This document shows, in pieces, positions 33,186-44,095 of a DNA stretch of 64,000 bases (its first letter is position 1; each line of letters starts with the position of its first letter). The position numbers and the translations under genes are program-made. This DNA is from Amphiura filiformis (taxonomy: Eukaryota; Echinodermata; Ophiuroidea; Amphilepidida; Amphiuridae), in contig NC_092647.1 of the NCBI RefSeq assembly GCF_039555335.1, positions 12,593,094 to 12,657,093 on the forward strand. Direction: 5' to 3'. Below the pieces are notes generated by a model, which saw only the letters and a list, made by a program, of their open reading frames with translations, ran no database searches and had not been told where the DNA came from.

Positions 33186-33648
33186 TATTTCAATTGTTAT
33201 AGTACCGTTCCAGGTGAGTTTATTTGATAGGGTCTATACAAGGAACTTATTAGGTCTAGCAGAGATAGATGTGTTGTAGGTTATTCATGTACCTGTAGTG
33301 TATGTAACAGTGGATGCTGGACAATATTAATATACTGATGTTTGATATAATGCAGACATGACCTTAAAATAACAACATACATGTATGTAAACAAGAGCTC
33401 ATTTTGAGGCCACCCCACCACGTATGCATCACATCCGCAACCAATAAAAATGCTATTTCTGTTATTATTTTGAGATTTAACATCTTCGAAAGCTTTAATT
33501 AGAAATACAATGTACATCTTTGGCCCGCTATCAAATTTTTAGTTTAGTTTAGTTTAATATCTTTATTGCACAAAATATCAAAATGCGGTGTGTGGTGCAA
33601 AAGGGCAACCCCGAACAGGCACGCAGGCCCACTGGATGGGGGCCCTTA

Positions 33649-34716
33649 CCCTTACGAAAATGACACGCTTTTTTTGCAAGCGTGCAGCATGAATACGCAC
33701 ACATGTCGCACATGTGCATATGAAGCGTGCGCATGCGTGTTTTTGGAAAAAAACACGCATGCACATGCATGCACGGTGCACGGTCTGCACGCTTTTATAG
33801 CATGCAGGGCTGCATGCGTGCAGGTGCTGCACGCTTGCAGGAGCTGCACGCGTGCAGGAGCTGCACGTTTGCAGGAGCTGCACGCTTGCAGGAGCAGCAT
33901 GCGTGCAGGAGCTGCATGCGTGTTTTTGGAAAAAAACACGCATGCACATGCATGCACAGTGCACGGTCTGCACGCTTTTATAGCATGCAGGGCTGCATGC
34001 GTGCAGGTGCTGCACGCTTGCAGAAGCTGCATGCATGCGTGCAGGTGCTGCACGCTTGCAGGAGCTGCACGCATAATATACAGGTATTTACACTTCATGC
34101 ATGTCTGCTGAATTCAACAACTATACTTAGACTATGGTTTCCTGGGGAAAAATAATCATAAAAAACAGACTTTTGAAACTTACGCAATTCGATTTTTCTT
34201 GCAGAGACAATTCTTGATATGCTCAACATCAACAAGACAATGATGAAAACCCCTAAAATACACTTAAAACTTATAAATTTTCAAAGTTATTAGGAGCTTC
34301 TGAGGAGCCAGCACTTCTATGATTCTTGGCAGTTGGTGACCTCTGACATCCCATACTGCACTGCTGCTTCCTGCATTTATGCGTGCAGTGCACGCATCAA
34401 GTTTGCGTGCAGAGAATATAAGTGTGCAATGCGTGCACTGCACGCTTCAAGTTTGCGTGCAGAGAATATTAGGTGTGCAAATGCGTGCACTGCATGCTTT
34501 AAAGTGCGTGCAGGGAATAATGTGCAAGTTGCGTGCAGCGCACAGTTTATTATGCAAATATGTGTGCAATTGATACTTGCGTGCATTGCCTGCACGCACA
34601 TGGCTAGTTCGCACACATGAACACGCTCTTGCTCGCTTCTGCACACTTTTGCACACTTATTTAAGCGTGCAGCACGCTTCTGCACACATTTTTTCTTGCC
34701 TGCATTTTCGTAAGGG
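33649..34716. mobile_element. 1068-bp TA-flanked element filled with TGCACG/GCATGC satellite
   Basis: Perfect 14-bp inverted ends CCCTTACGAAAATG and CATTTTCGTAAGGG, flanked by TA on both sides (33647-33648, 34717-34718). The empty site, a single TA in TGTATAAGGGACCCC, is seen in the LINE copy near 21593. A TA duplication is the Tc1/mariner signature. The interior is mostly GTGCAG/GCATGC/TGCACG tandem sequence with a unique AT-rich centre at about 34090-34360. No transposase is visible. Confidence 0.82.
33731..34076 (+). repeat. 183-bp duplication and 17-bp tandem repeat inside the TA element
   Basis: GCATGCGTGTTTTTGGAAAA recurs at 33731 and 33914 (period 183). Between them GGAGCTGCACGCTTGCA repeats with a 17-base period. 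Alternating purine-pyrimidine runs favour Z-DNA. Long open frames on both strands are a by-product of the repeat. Confidence 0.9.
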
Positions 34717-35188
34717 TATACACACACCAAAATAAAAGAACTAAAATTACACAGTACATAATTATAAGCATATTTAAAAAACACTATAAAATACATTAAA
34801 AATACAATATAACACTAAAATTGAGTTGCCAAATATAAGGTAAAGACATCGCATAATTCAATAGACATTAGTGAAATTGCACAATTGAACTGATAAGTTC
34901 ACAATTTGCAAATGTTCCCCCGCACAAATCCAAGAACACCTCGGCACAAAGATCCCCTACACACCCCAATGACGCTCCGCACCACACCGTAGCACCATAT
35001 CAAATTGACTGATCAACACTCGTCTGATTCCTGCTGGAACTTGATGTTGGTGCCGTCAATTCGAGAAAGTACCACAGTGCAGCACGAAACGCCACAGAGG
35101 CATGCCTAAGACCTCCATACCGAAGCATTTCCGGACATGTACAGAAGAAACACTTGCAAATTGTGAATTATGAACAATCCCGATGAAA

Positions 35189-35378
35189 TTATTTATGGAT
35201 ACTGACAAGTGAATTTGAGATGTAGTAATTTAGGAGCTCGGATTTGAAATATTTGAAAATGTGAACGTTCCTAACGTCAGCAGGGAGATTGTTCCAGGAG
35301 TTGTACACACGGTTAAAAAATGTCTGCTTGAAAATATTGGTATTGCACTTATTTGGGATAATTGTAGGTGAGTCAAAA
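35189..35378 (-). pseudogene. LINE ORF2 C-terminal remnant
   Basis: An open minus-strand frame reads IFKQTFFNRVYNSWNNLPAD, then VRNVHIFKYFKSELLNYY, and stops at 35189. The R-x-x-x-x-WNxLP-x-x-VR-x-x-x-x-x-x-FK pattern is the usual carboxy end of non-LTR retrotransposon polymerases. The catalytic part is missing, so this is a 5'-truncated copy. Confidence 0.75.
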
Positions 35379-35399
35379 GATCTTTAAAAAATGGCTAGC

Positions 35400-35890
35400 C
35401 CTCTTTGGCCATAATTTTTTAGTGTTGCGTATGTGACAAAAGTTGCGGATGTGACCATGTCTTAGGTTGCCCAACCTAGATTTTGCATTTCGAAAGATTT
35501 TTATTTTTAATCTTGCCGAGTTACTCAATTAATTTTTTGCATTTTTTGGCCAAAATGTATTGATTTTGACTGGAAGTTTTGAAAATAATTCCGAACATTT
35601 TCAAAATTTGTTTTCAAAAATCAAATGTTTATTTGGGGTGTTTTTTGCCAGCAATATTAGTACTAAGAAAGTTTTTAAATGTGTTCTCATGACCCTGGAC
35701 ATGAAGTTATGAAGTTTTAAAATGGTCTGCTGGTAGTGCAAACAGGAAAATTGCAACAGTTGTGCACACTGCTAAAAAATCTATACTTTGGCAGAATAGT
35801 ATATAGTCAAGACCACAAAGAATATTTTCAGGATAGAAACCAATCAACCAAGCTGGTTAGGCCCCTGGGTTAAGTTGGGTAAAAAAATTG
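35400..35890. other. No gene seen
   Basis: AT-rich sequence between a LINE end and a MITE. Confidence 0.35.
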
Positions 35891-35892
35891 TA

Positions 35893-36137
35893 TACACTGG
35901 CGAAGTTACGTAATAATCGGATTACCGCGCTGCACTGATACGTTCACACGGTACCTCTGCATTGAATCACATCATGCTGATCACTTGCACCTGTAAGATT
36001 AGTATCTTTGAAAAGGCCAGTATTGTATTCAGTGATGAGTGTAACCTGCTTGTAGTGCAGCGCGATATGTTCAAAATTGTTTTCACCTATTGCTATGGTA
36101 ATTAATTCGATTAATTACGTAACTTTGCCAGCGTATA
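35893..36137. mobile_element. GATTATTAC MITE, complete copy
   Basis: Ends ATACACTGGCGAAGTTACG and CGTAACTTTGCCAGCGTAT bound ~245 bases; subterminal TAATAATCGGATTA / TTCGATTAATTA. Partial copies: 22070-22155, 27045-27137, 30097-30185. Confidence 0.8.
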
Positions 36138-36489
36138 GTGGTCAAAAATGTTCCTCTAGTCCTGTGAATTAAAAAAGGATGGTATAATCAACGGCATCTC
36201 CACTTCTCCTCATCAAAATGGAGATCTTTGTATCAGCGGAAAGTGCATATTTTCTAGTTTCCTATTGACCCTGATTTTAAAAAATAACATTTTTAATATA
36301 AAAATGTATCACTTGTTTTAGGTTTGGCAAACTTGTGTATTTTGTGTCTGAATTATACACTGACTACAATTTTGGAGTAGTTACTTTTGTGTGTGTTTTT
36401 GCATGTTAGAAAAATAAAATGACATTGAATAAGAATACAAAAGAGCATGTATCTATGAGTTTGTTTTCATGGTGACTGGTGTTTAGGCA

Positions 36490-36770
36490 GTATGCAGACT
36501 CTGAGTATTAGACGTATAATATTTGATGTATCTACGTTATTTAATCTAGTCCCATTCTATTTCCAGTAATGTTTAAGTTCTAACGAATGTTTGATGACGT
36601 AAAATCGATAATATGTTACGTATAATATCTGGTAGAAATATATTATCCCTTTTACGTCATCAAACATTTGTTAAACATTACTGGAAATAGAATGCCAATA
36701 GATTAAATAACGTAGAGATATGTTACATCAAATATCATACGTCTAGTAAAAAGTCTGCATACGGCCTACA
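36490..36770. mobile_element. Long-arm hairpin MITE (~280 bp)
   Basis: AGGCAGTATGCAGACTCT pairs with AGTCTGCATACGGCCT. Inner blocks ACGTTATTTAATCTA / TAGATTAAATAACGT and ATTCTATTTCCAGTAATG / CATTACTGGAAATAGAAT pair across a central TTACGTAT core; arms are ~130 bases. Confidence 0.85.
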
Positions 36771-36774
36771 GTAA

Positions 36775-37250
36775 GGACTGATCAATTATTAGACAATTTT
36801 ATGGGTGAGCTTTTTTTTCATGGAAAGGTGTGATCGAACATGAAAGAAAACGCAAATTTAAAATTGATAGAAGGATCTTTTTCTGTGGAGCCATGGGTGT
36901 AAAATTCGGCAATTTTTTTTGCCCGAAATTGTGTAGTTTTCAGTGAAGGTTTGTTCTGATGGGGGTTGGGGGCCCGGGGTGGCAAGTTTGTAGGAAAAAT
37001 ATCCAAATTCGAAAATGATTGGTCCAATAAAATCAAGGTGTCAGGAGGAATGGACACAATGATCCAGAGACGCTAGACGGCTACGAAGGAGTGAGCATTT
37101 CCCTCAATCATGGGCTTTGCCACCAAGCAGCAGCGAAGCCAGGAATTTTTCAGATGGGGGAAGGGGACATTTCGAATGTTTTTTGGATTCCCCCCCCCAA
37201 ATGGTTTTTGTGGCAGAGCTAACCGTGGAGTCAAGCACATACATGTATTT
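36775..37250. other. No gene seen
   Basis: Short G-run and C-run patches (36960-36980, 37188-37198); no recognisable element or exon. Confidence 0.3.
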
Positions 37251-37251
37251 T

Positions 37252-37334
37252 TACTGAACCATGAAATGGTCTCAGCCTATTATTCTAATTTACTTTCTTC
37301 CTTACTGACGTAGTCAACAACGGTCTGAAATGGA
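37252..37334 (+). repeat. Head-only copy of the 146-bp-monomer element
   Basis: CTGAACCATGAAATGGTCTC and GGTCTGAAATGGACATATCT are the head sequences of the element at 38410-39175. Confidence 0.6.
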
Positions 37335-37700
37335 CATATCTCCAAATCCGGGGGGCACTCCCACTTTGGAGGTGACGCGTATGTAGGCCTGTTAAGAGCC
37401 CCTTTTTCAGCACCGCTGTCACCCAAAGAAACCCCGGAAAGAAACCATATTTTTTGATGTGCATATGCTCTGTCACCCAAAGACCCCATATTTTTCCTTT
37501 CGATTTGTCACCCAAAGACCCTATATACTTACATATGAACACCAACGAGTCATCTAAATTCAATTTTCGAGGCTTTTTTTTTTGTTGCTCTCACCCAGAC
37601 CCCATTTTAAAAAAGGTCCTATTCTCACCAAATGCCCCCTAATTTAGATCCAAACGGTTCGTCTCTCACCCAATGACCCCATAGTTTGTACATTTTGCTC
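37335..37700 (+). repeat. Repeat Q copy 2
   Basis: CCGGGGGGCACTCCCACTTT, then repeated GTCACCCAAAGACCCC blocks and CTCACCCAATGACCCC; inverse of 10700-11095. Confidence 0.7.
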
Positions 37701-38405
37701 TCATATGGAAAGGTTTCTATACAAAACGTTTCTCTTATAAACCATCATGCGTTCAGTTTCCACCTCGATACACCTGAGCACACATTTTCGTCCAAGAGCT
37801 TCCAAGCAGAGAACAAGCAGTGAATGTCTCCACCAGTCTTTGATTACACTACGCGGTTGAGTGCATAGCAATGTGAGAGCTGTGGAGCTTCTAGCTGAAA
37901 AATGGGCCTCTTTGATTGGTTTTTGTCGAAACCTCAAGTGTTCCCTTCATCCAATCAGAATTTTTTTATATCAAACGAAAGCTAACACTTCCCCCTAAAA
38001 AACACTTTTCGTCACTAGGTCAACAGATAACGCAATTCAATGTTATAGCAAGGCGAATGCGGTAAATCTGTTGAAAACTACCTGTCCAAGCACATTTTTT
38101 GACCAAAATGTAGGTTTAAAAGTCAAAGCCTCAAGTGTTCCTTAAAATCTTTGTCAAATTTTATGTCATTACATGAAAAAGCACACTTATATCGTCTCAT
38201 ATCCCTGCTTATATTGTCCATACACTAGCGTCACTAGAATAAGCAATGCCCAATTCTCTTTAAATTGCAAATCTTGTGCAAAAAGTTACTATTTTCGCCT
38301 GTTTTGTCATACGGTTATAAATTCAATGAACTGTGATAAAAGAGCGCTTACAAATTGATATGCACCTGAATGCCAAAACACATGCTCTTACGCAATGACC
38401 CCATA
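37701..38405. other. No gene seen
   Basis: CCTCAAGTGTTCC occurs twice (~37932 and ~38130). No motif-bearing open frame. Confidence 0.3.
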
Positions 38406-38407
38406 TT

Positions 38408-39175
38408 TTGCTGAACCATGAAATGGTATCAGCCTATATTAGTGTACGTTACTTATTACTTACTTGCTTACTTATAATTACCAACCTTTTGGTCTGAAAT
38501 GGACATATCTTTATATGCCACGATGGTATGTACCCCGAAGTGGTGTCAAATGAAAGAGGAAGAAGTAAAGAATATAATAAAAATATTTTTCCACCCAGGT
38601 GGCACTCATAATAAGCCCTGGCTCAATATTTATATGGGTCCTTTTCATATCTCAAAATGCCAAGAAGGTATGTACCCCGAGTGGTGTCAAATGAAAGAAA
38701 ACAAAGTAACGAATATGAAAATAGTTTCATGAGTCAATAATTATACATATTTTGGGTCCTTTTCATATCTCGAAATGCCAAGAAGGTATGACCCCCTGGG
38801 TGGTGTCAAATGAAAGAGAAAGAAGTAAAGAATGTATTAAAATTATTTTCCCCACCGGGGGTGACACTCACTCATAAGCCCCGGGTTAATATTCATATTT
38901 TGGGTCCTTTTCATATCTCGAAATGCCAAGAAAGTATGGCCCCGAGTGGTGTCAAATGAAAGATAAAGAAGTATAGAATGCATTAAAATTATTTCCCCAC
39001 TAGGGGGTCACACTCCTCATAAGACCTGGGTCGATATTCCTATTTTGGGTCCTTTTATCCTTTTCATATCTCCCAAGAAGGTATGAGCCCCCCGGGTTAT
39101 GTAGTGATATTCCACAATACTGTTGAAGCATCATGGTTCAGCTATGGTGCGGTAACCGCTCTAGTTTTATATTTT
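38408..39175 (+). mobile_element. Complete 146-bp-monomer element with short inverted ends
   Basis: Head GCTGAACCATGAAATGG, then about five monomers of roughly 145 bases. Each monomer holds GTCAAATGAAAGA, a CCCC/GGGG-type block, CTCATAAG, TTTTGGGTCCTTTTCATATC and GCCAAGAAGGTATG. The tail is CATGGTTCAGCTATGGTGCGG. GCTGAACCATG and CATGGTTCAGC are inverse. A partial extra monomer follows at ~39230-39360. Confidence 0.8.
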
Positions 39176-39370
39176 GCTCTCACCAAATGTCCCTTACTGC
39201 GAAAGTACCAGCCCTACACATATATCCATTTCATATTGAAGTGCTCCCGGGCTCCAAATGTCGAGAAGGTATGACCCCCCCCCAGTGGTGTCACATGAAA
39301 GAGAAAAACGTAAAGAATATAATAACAATATTTCACAACCCGGGGTGACATTCATAATTGCGAGTTCTTA

Positions 39371-39455
39371 TGTTATGTTATGTTATGTTATGTTATGTTA
39401 TGTTATGTTATTTATTATTTATTTATTTATATATTTATTTATTTCTTTATTTAAT
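39371..39455 (+). repeat. (ATGTT)n then (TTTA)n microsatellite
   Basis: Eight-plus perfect TTATG pentamers, then ATTTATTT sequence. Confidence 0.95.
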
Positions 39456-39711
39456 TAATTAATTTTATGTATTTGGCCATGCGTTTTGAGTTGGGCCGGT
39501 AATGTGTAACATTTTTCGCGAGATGAAAATTATGGCACAGTCTAAAGTTGCTTACAGTATTCATGGTATTATAAACATATCCATAACGTAGAACACCCAA
39601 CAAACACAATACTATAGAGAATTAATAAACATGATGCATCCATTAAGTGACCTTTGACCTTGTAAATTAATTCTTAAAGCACATCTATTCTAATCACTGT
39701 CATACAGGGTG

Positions 39712-39805
39712 TCTCAAAAATAAATATTGATATTTTTTCCATTTTTGATATTTAACAGTCCTCGAAGTAAACTTTACAAATTTAATTATATGTACTTAAA
39801 ATACT
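39712..39805. mobile_element. Fragment of foldback element R
   Basis: TTGATATTTAACAGTCCTCGAAG matches the inner arm of R. The opposite-arm fragment is at 41745-41895, so unrelated sequence (including 40257-41115) now separates the halves. Confidence 0.55.
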
Positions 39806-39919
39806 TTTAAAAACTTGACATTTCATAATTGAAGTATTATGTGCAAACGTTGCTATTTGATCCTTTACAGTGAATCATGTGTTTTCGCTCATAGCCTAAC
39901 TTTTTACAAATAAAGGCGC

Positions 39920-40256
39920 ACATACAGGCCCGGCGCAAGGGATTTATAAGTGGTGTGGCGCTAGAAATATACTATCCCATTCGAGCCCGGGATTCGAGCG
40001 TAGCAAGGGAAGCGAGCGGAGCGTCTAACGGCGTGGGGTGCAGGGGCCCGCTTTAGGGCCCCTGGAAAATTTTTGTTTCTGGATGCGCTTAGAGAGGCCA
40101 TTTCCTGTTGTTTTTTAAACAAAATTGCGGATATTCTAGGCTTAACTTAACACCAAAATAAGGTCCCGGTTGCGCGAGAATCAGTCACACAAAAAACCAA
40201 TTCACTCTATTATAATTTCCCCCAATTTGCAATGGTAAATATGTAGATTAAGAACT
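39920..40256. repeat. Dispersed repeat start with AAGCGAGCGGAGCG motif
   Basis: GGGGCCCGCTTTAGGGCCCC and GAAGCGAGCGGAGCG precede the tandem repeat; no gene. Confidence 0.4.
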
Positions 40257-40399
40257 TCACATTATAAAACCCGGGAAAGGGGGTGGGGGGTGCCGCTGAG
40301 AATTTGAAAGTAGACCCATCAATATAATTATACAAGGTGTCAAGGAAGGGCGGATCCAGGACTGCTTCCCCCGGGGTGCTTTAAAATAAAATATCGTAA

Positions 40400-41115
40400 A
40401 TGGTAAAAAAATGTGTGCGAAGCGAGCATCGCAGGGGGGTGTCTGAGGGGGGATGTGCCCCCTCAGAAGTAAGAAACTTTTGCAAAATGAAGACCTAATT
40501 GAAGCGATTTGGTGGACCATTTTGTCTTTATTAGTGTGTAAAATTTTAGTTTGAAAAAGCCGAAAATTTGTGAAATGACATGGCATGAAGCCTTTCGTGG
40601 ACAAGTTTTCCCTATTGTTGTAGGCCTATGTTTAAACATAAATGGGCAAATGTTGAAAGCAGAAGCAAAAATGGCCACTTGTTTATGCACTACGCAGGGA
40701 GTGTCTGAGGAAATTTTGCAAAATGAAGACCTATTTGAAGCGATTTGGTGGCCCATTTTGGCACTATTAGTGTGTACAATTTTAGTTTGAAAAAGCTGAA
40801 AATTTGTGAAATGACGGGCCATGAAGCCTTTCCCTATTGTTGTAGGCCTATAAATTGTTTTAAATATAAATTGGCAAATGTTGAAGCAGAAGCGAAAATG
40901 GACACTTGTTTATCCACTACGCAAGGGGGTGTCTGAGGGGGTATTCCCCCCTGAGAAGTTGGAAAATTTTGCAAAATGAAGACCTAATTGAAGCGATTTG
41001 GTGGACCATTTTGGCACTATTAGTGTGTAAAATTTTAGTTAGAACATGTTGAAAAAGCCGAAAATATTTGTGAATGACGGCCCGTCCATGAAGCCTTTCG
41101 TGAACAAGTTTTCCC
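40400..41115 (-). repeat. Three-copy tandem repeat, period ~236-253
   Basis: GCAAAATGAAGACCTA starts at 40482, 40718 and 40971, each followed by GAAGCGATTTGGTGG, GTGTGTA(C/A)AATTTTAG and CATGAAGCCTTTC. The 115-119-codon minus-strand frames here repeat with the units and show no known domain. They might be remnants of a coding repeat, but nothing supports expression. Confidence 0.85.
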
Positions 41116-41339
41116 TATATTATTGTCATCTAATATAGTGACTTTGGTGACACAATGTGATAGGCCCTGCATAACGGCGGGCCCGTAATAATTTGCACAT
41201 GCTTTTGGTACGATGACCCGCCTTCAAGCAATGCCTAAAATAATTTCAGGCCTATCTTATAGGGCCTACTTCTGATCGACCCGACTGCTGTTTTTTAGGC
41301 ATGGACCTACTCAATTACGTGCAATTTAACTTTTCTATC

Positions 41340-41630
41340 CTCCTTTTCTCTTTTCTCCTTTTTTTTTTTTTTAAAGCCTTTTTTCCCTTTCTCTTCTCTC
41401 ATTTCCTCTTTTTTGTGGGAGGATGGCCCGCCCCCTAAACCGCGCCTGCTGTAAAGTTATGACCAATAGGGCCTACGGGGGTCCAGTGTGTTGCCCGGGG
41501 TGTTGCCTAGGGAAATTTTGCATTTCTGAACTCAATTCGCCCGATTTGGTGCATACTTTTCCTTTCTTTCGTTCTCTCTTTCTTTCTTTCCTCTCTCTCT
41601 CTTTTTTTTTTTTTTTTTTTTTTTTTGCTT
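41340..41630 (+). repeat. Pyrimidine-rich tracts
   Basis: CTTTTCTC-rich sequence at 41338-41415 and TTTC/CTCT then poly-T at 41565-41626. Confidence 0.8.
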
Positions 41631-41744
41631 TGCTCCAAACTGGTGCGGCGATCGCCTGACCTGTCGCATAGGTTGCGCCGGCCCTGACATAGGCCTACTT
41701 ATTACCATGATTACCAATTCGAAGCTAAAATATGGCGTGAAACT

Positions 41745-41895
41745 TTTTCTCCCAGCTACATGCACTTTAAGTACACAGGCCTATAGGCTATATCGATAGA
41801 TTGATAAAGTTTACTTCGAGGACAGTTTAAATCTCAAAAATAAAAAATATATAATTTGCCATAAAATTTGTATTATGTCGCGAATTTAAAAACAA
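41745..41895. mobile_element. Fragment of foldback element R (opposite arm)
   Basis: TCCCAGCTACATGCACTTTAA, GTTTACTTCGAGGACAGTTTA and TTGCCATAAAATTTGTATTA match the right arm of R. Confidence 0.6.
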
Positions 41896-42030
41896 AAATC
41901 AGTCACCATTTTTAACCCTTGGTCTTATTTTCAAATTGATTACTTGAAATGCCCATTTTCTCCATTCGCCAGCTGTATGGCAAGTATGATATGGTACGGT
42001 ATAGAGTATAGGGACCTGTGCCAGATGATA

Positions 42031-42535
42031 ATACACCAGGCACAAAAAGAAACTCGTCAGTTATATTCATCCTTGCTGTTCAATAACTTGATAATTTTGG
42101 ATTATTCTGAAATATACATTTTGTTAATTGGCCTTTTCTTTCTCATTTGACACCCTGTTCGTGAACATTGAGCAAGAATTAACCAAGATATGCGCCTCCA
42201 AACTCTCAAACCCCAAAATGAAAAGTTGCAATTTTAACGATTCAATTGTGCCTGTTACACTGTGTGCTTTATTGATTGGCCCTTGGTGCTTGTGTGCAAT
42301 ACAACGATGCGATCCCATTGAAAATCGTTGAAAATGCAACTTTTGATTTTGGGGTTTTGAGGCTTTGGAGGCGCATATCGTGGCCAATTCTTGTTCGTTT
42401 TTCACGAACAGGGTGTCAAATGAGAAAGCAAAGTCAAATTAACAAAATGGATATTTCAGAATAATCCAAAATTATCAAGTTATTGAACAGCAAGGATGAA
42501 TATAACTGACGAGTTTCTTTTTGTGCCTGGTGTAT
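42031..42535. mobile_element. 505-bp foldback element
   Basis: Arms of about 190 bases: ATACACCAGGCACAAAAAGA...CCAAACTCTCAAACCCCAAA on the left, mirrored by TTTGGGGTTTTGAGGC...TCTTTTTGTGCCTGGTGTAT on the right, with a ~100-base loop. No coding capacity. Confidence 0.88.
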
Positions 42536-42570
42536 ACTACAAAACATCGTCTCAAAAATTACAATGTTGT

Positions 42571-42883
42571 CCCAGCAAACGCAAAAACGTTTCAAAACGT
42601 TTTAAACAAGTTATTTTTTTTTTTTTTTTTTTGATAAAAACGTTTTAATAACTTTATAATTTTGGATTAGGGCAGGGTCATGAAACGTTTCGTTTGAAAT
42701 TCCGATGATACACTAATAGGCCTACAACAATGTTTTTAAAATGTTTTCAAAATGTTATGTTATATAGGCCTATAAAATATTTTTGCAAACATTTGTTGCC
42801 AAATAGTTTGCCAACACTTAATTAAATAACATTTTTCTAACCTTTTGCGGATCATAAGTCGAAAATGTTTTGTGTTTGCTGGG
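42571..42883. mobile_element. CCCAGCAAACA MITE, simple copy
   Basis: Ends CCCAGCAAACGCAAAAACGT and AAAATGTTTTGTGTTTGCTGGG; the interior repeats AAACGTTTT. Confidence 0.85.
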
Positions 42884-42959
42884 ATAGGCCTAAATGCAAC
42901 ATAATCTAAACTTTTAAACCCGACAAACAAGGGGTTTATTCGCGCTCGCGCTGCATTAA

Positions 42960-43632
42960 GGGAAGGGGTATGAACGTTTGGACAGTATTTATTGTGGGAC
43001 ATTAGAGCACATCAGACATATCGAATTGCATTCTGAATACGAAGAATTACCTTCTGATATCAAATAATTTAGATTTTTTGAAATTCGCAATGTAATACAC
43101 ATTTTATGGCAAATCATTAAAAATTGATATTTTTGATATTTAACAGTACTTGAAGTAAACTTTATAAATCTGATGATTTAAAGTGTATGTAGGTGGGATG
43201 AAAAGCCGACGATCAATTGAAAATTTTGACCTTTCGTATTGAAGATATGGAGTTTTTCCCCAAAACACCAAAAAAAGGTCTTTTTGGGGAAAAATCCATA
43301 TCTTCAATATAAAAGGTCCAAATTTTCAATTGATCGTCGGCTTTTCCTCCCAGCTACATACACTGTAAGAATATACTCGTATCATTAGATTTATAAAATT
43401 TATTTCGAGGACTGTTAGGCCTATATATCAAAAATTTAAAAAAATATCAAATTATCAAATTTTAATAATTTTGTATTATAGGCCTATCGTGAATTTCAAA
43501 AAATGAAAATTATTTGATATCAGAAAGACATGCTACGTATTCAGAATGCAATTCGATACGTCTGAGGTGCTCTCATGTCCCACAAAAAATACTGTCGAAA
43601 CGCCATAAACGCTCATTCTAGATCCCTTAAAA
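42960..43632. mobile_element. Foldback element R, complete (~670 bp)
   Basis: Near-palindrome from AAGGGAAGGGGTATGAACG to CATTCTAGATCCCTT. The centre is a tight hairpin (43190-43350): AAAGCCGACGATCAATTG / CAATTGATCGTCGGCTTTT. Arms share GCACATCAGACATATCGAAT and its inverse. Other partial copies: 27881-28125, 39712-39805, 41745-41895. Confidence 0.88.
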
Positions 43633-44095
43633 GTACAGAGAAACTGTCGTGTTGTAGCATAGCATACGGGACATAGGCTTACGGCTCGTTTAGGGTACGG
43701 CTTGTTTGAGTCGTTTCACACAGTGTGGGCTCGATGTTACGTTCATTTCATCAGAAACATACCGCCCTCTATTCGCGCTACGTTAAGTACAGAAAAATCT
43801 TGTCGGGTTGCATAGCATGTATACGGGATATATAGGTACGTAGGTCTGGGCACGTTCATTTCATAACGCGTGTAGGCCTACCCCGGGCGTGTACCAGGAA
43901 TATTTTTATGATTCTAGTAGGCCTATCCTCTTAATGTTTGAGTAGACCTATATCCACAAAAACTTTTATTCCCAAAATTTCAGTTGAATTATGCATGATG
44001 AATAGGCATATATGCCTCATTTTTCCTACATAGGCCACTGTGCTGTAAGTTTCTTTGACGTTATTTTGCTTACTGTAGGCCTAAATGAATCTGCA

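Larger units (their letters stand above)
33538..35400 (-). mobile_element. LINE 3' end, interrupted by a TA-flanked element
   Basis: Reading the minus strand: an RT-ORF remnant (35189-35378), then a long 3' UTR with AATTATGTACTGTGTAATTT, GTTCGGGGTTGCCCTTTTGC and GTGCAATAAAGATATT, ending in (CTAAA)n at 33538-33555. A second copy of the end is at 18376-18509 plus 21536-21712. The UTR is split by 33649-34716. Confidence 0.8.

Noticed and set aside
33566-34155. Long open frames (up to 181 codons) rich in Cys, His and Ala
   Set aside because: They lie in the TGCACG/GCATGC satellite and are open on both strands because the repeat lacks stop codons.
40257-40822. 115- and 119-codon minus-strand frames
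   Set aside because: They repeat with the three-copy tandem unit and show no known motif, start context or splice signals.
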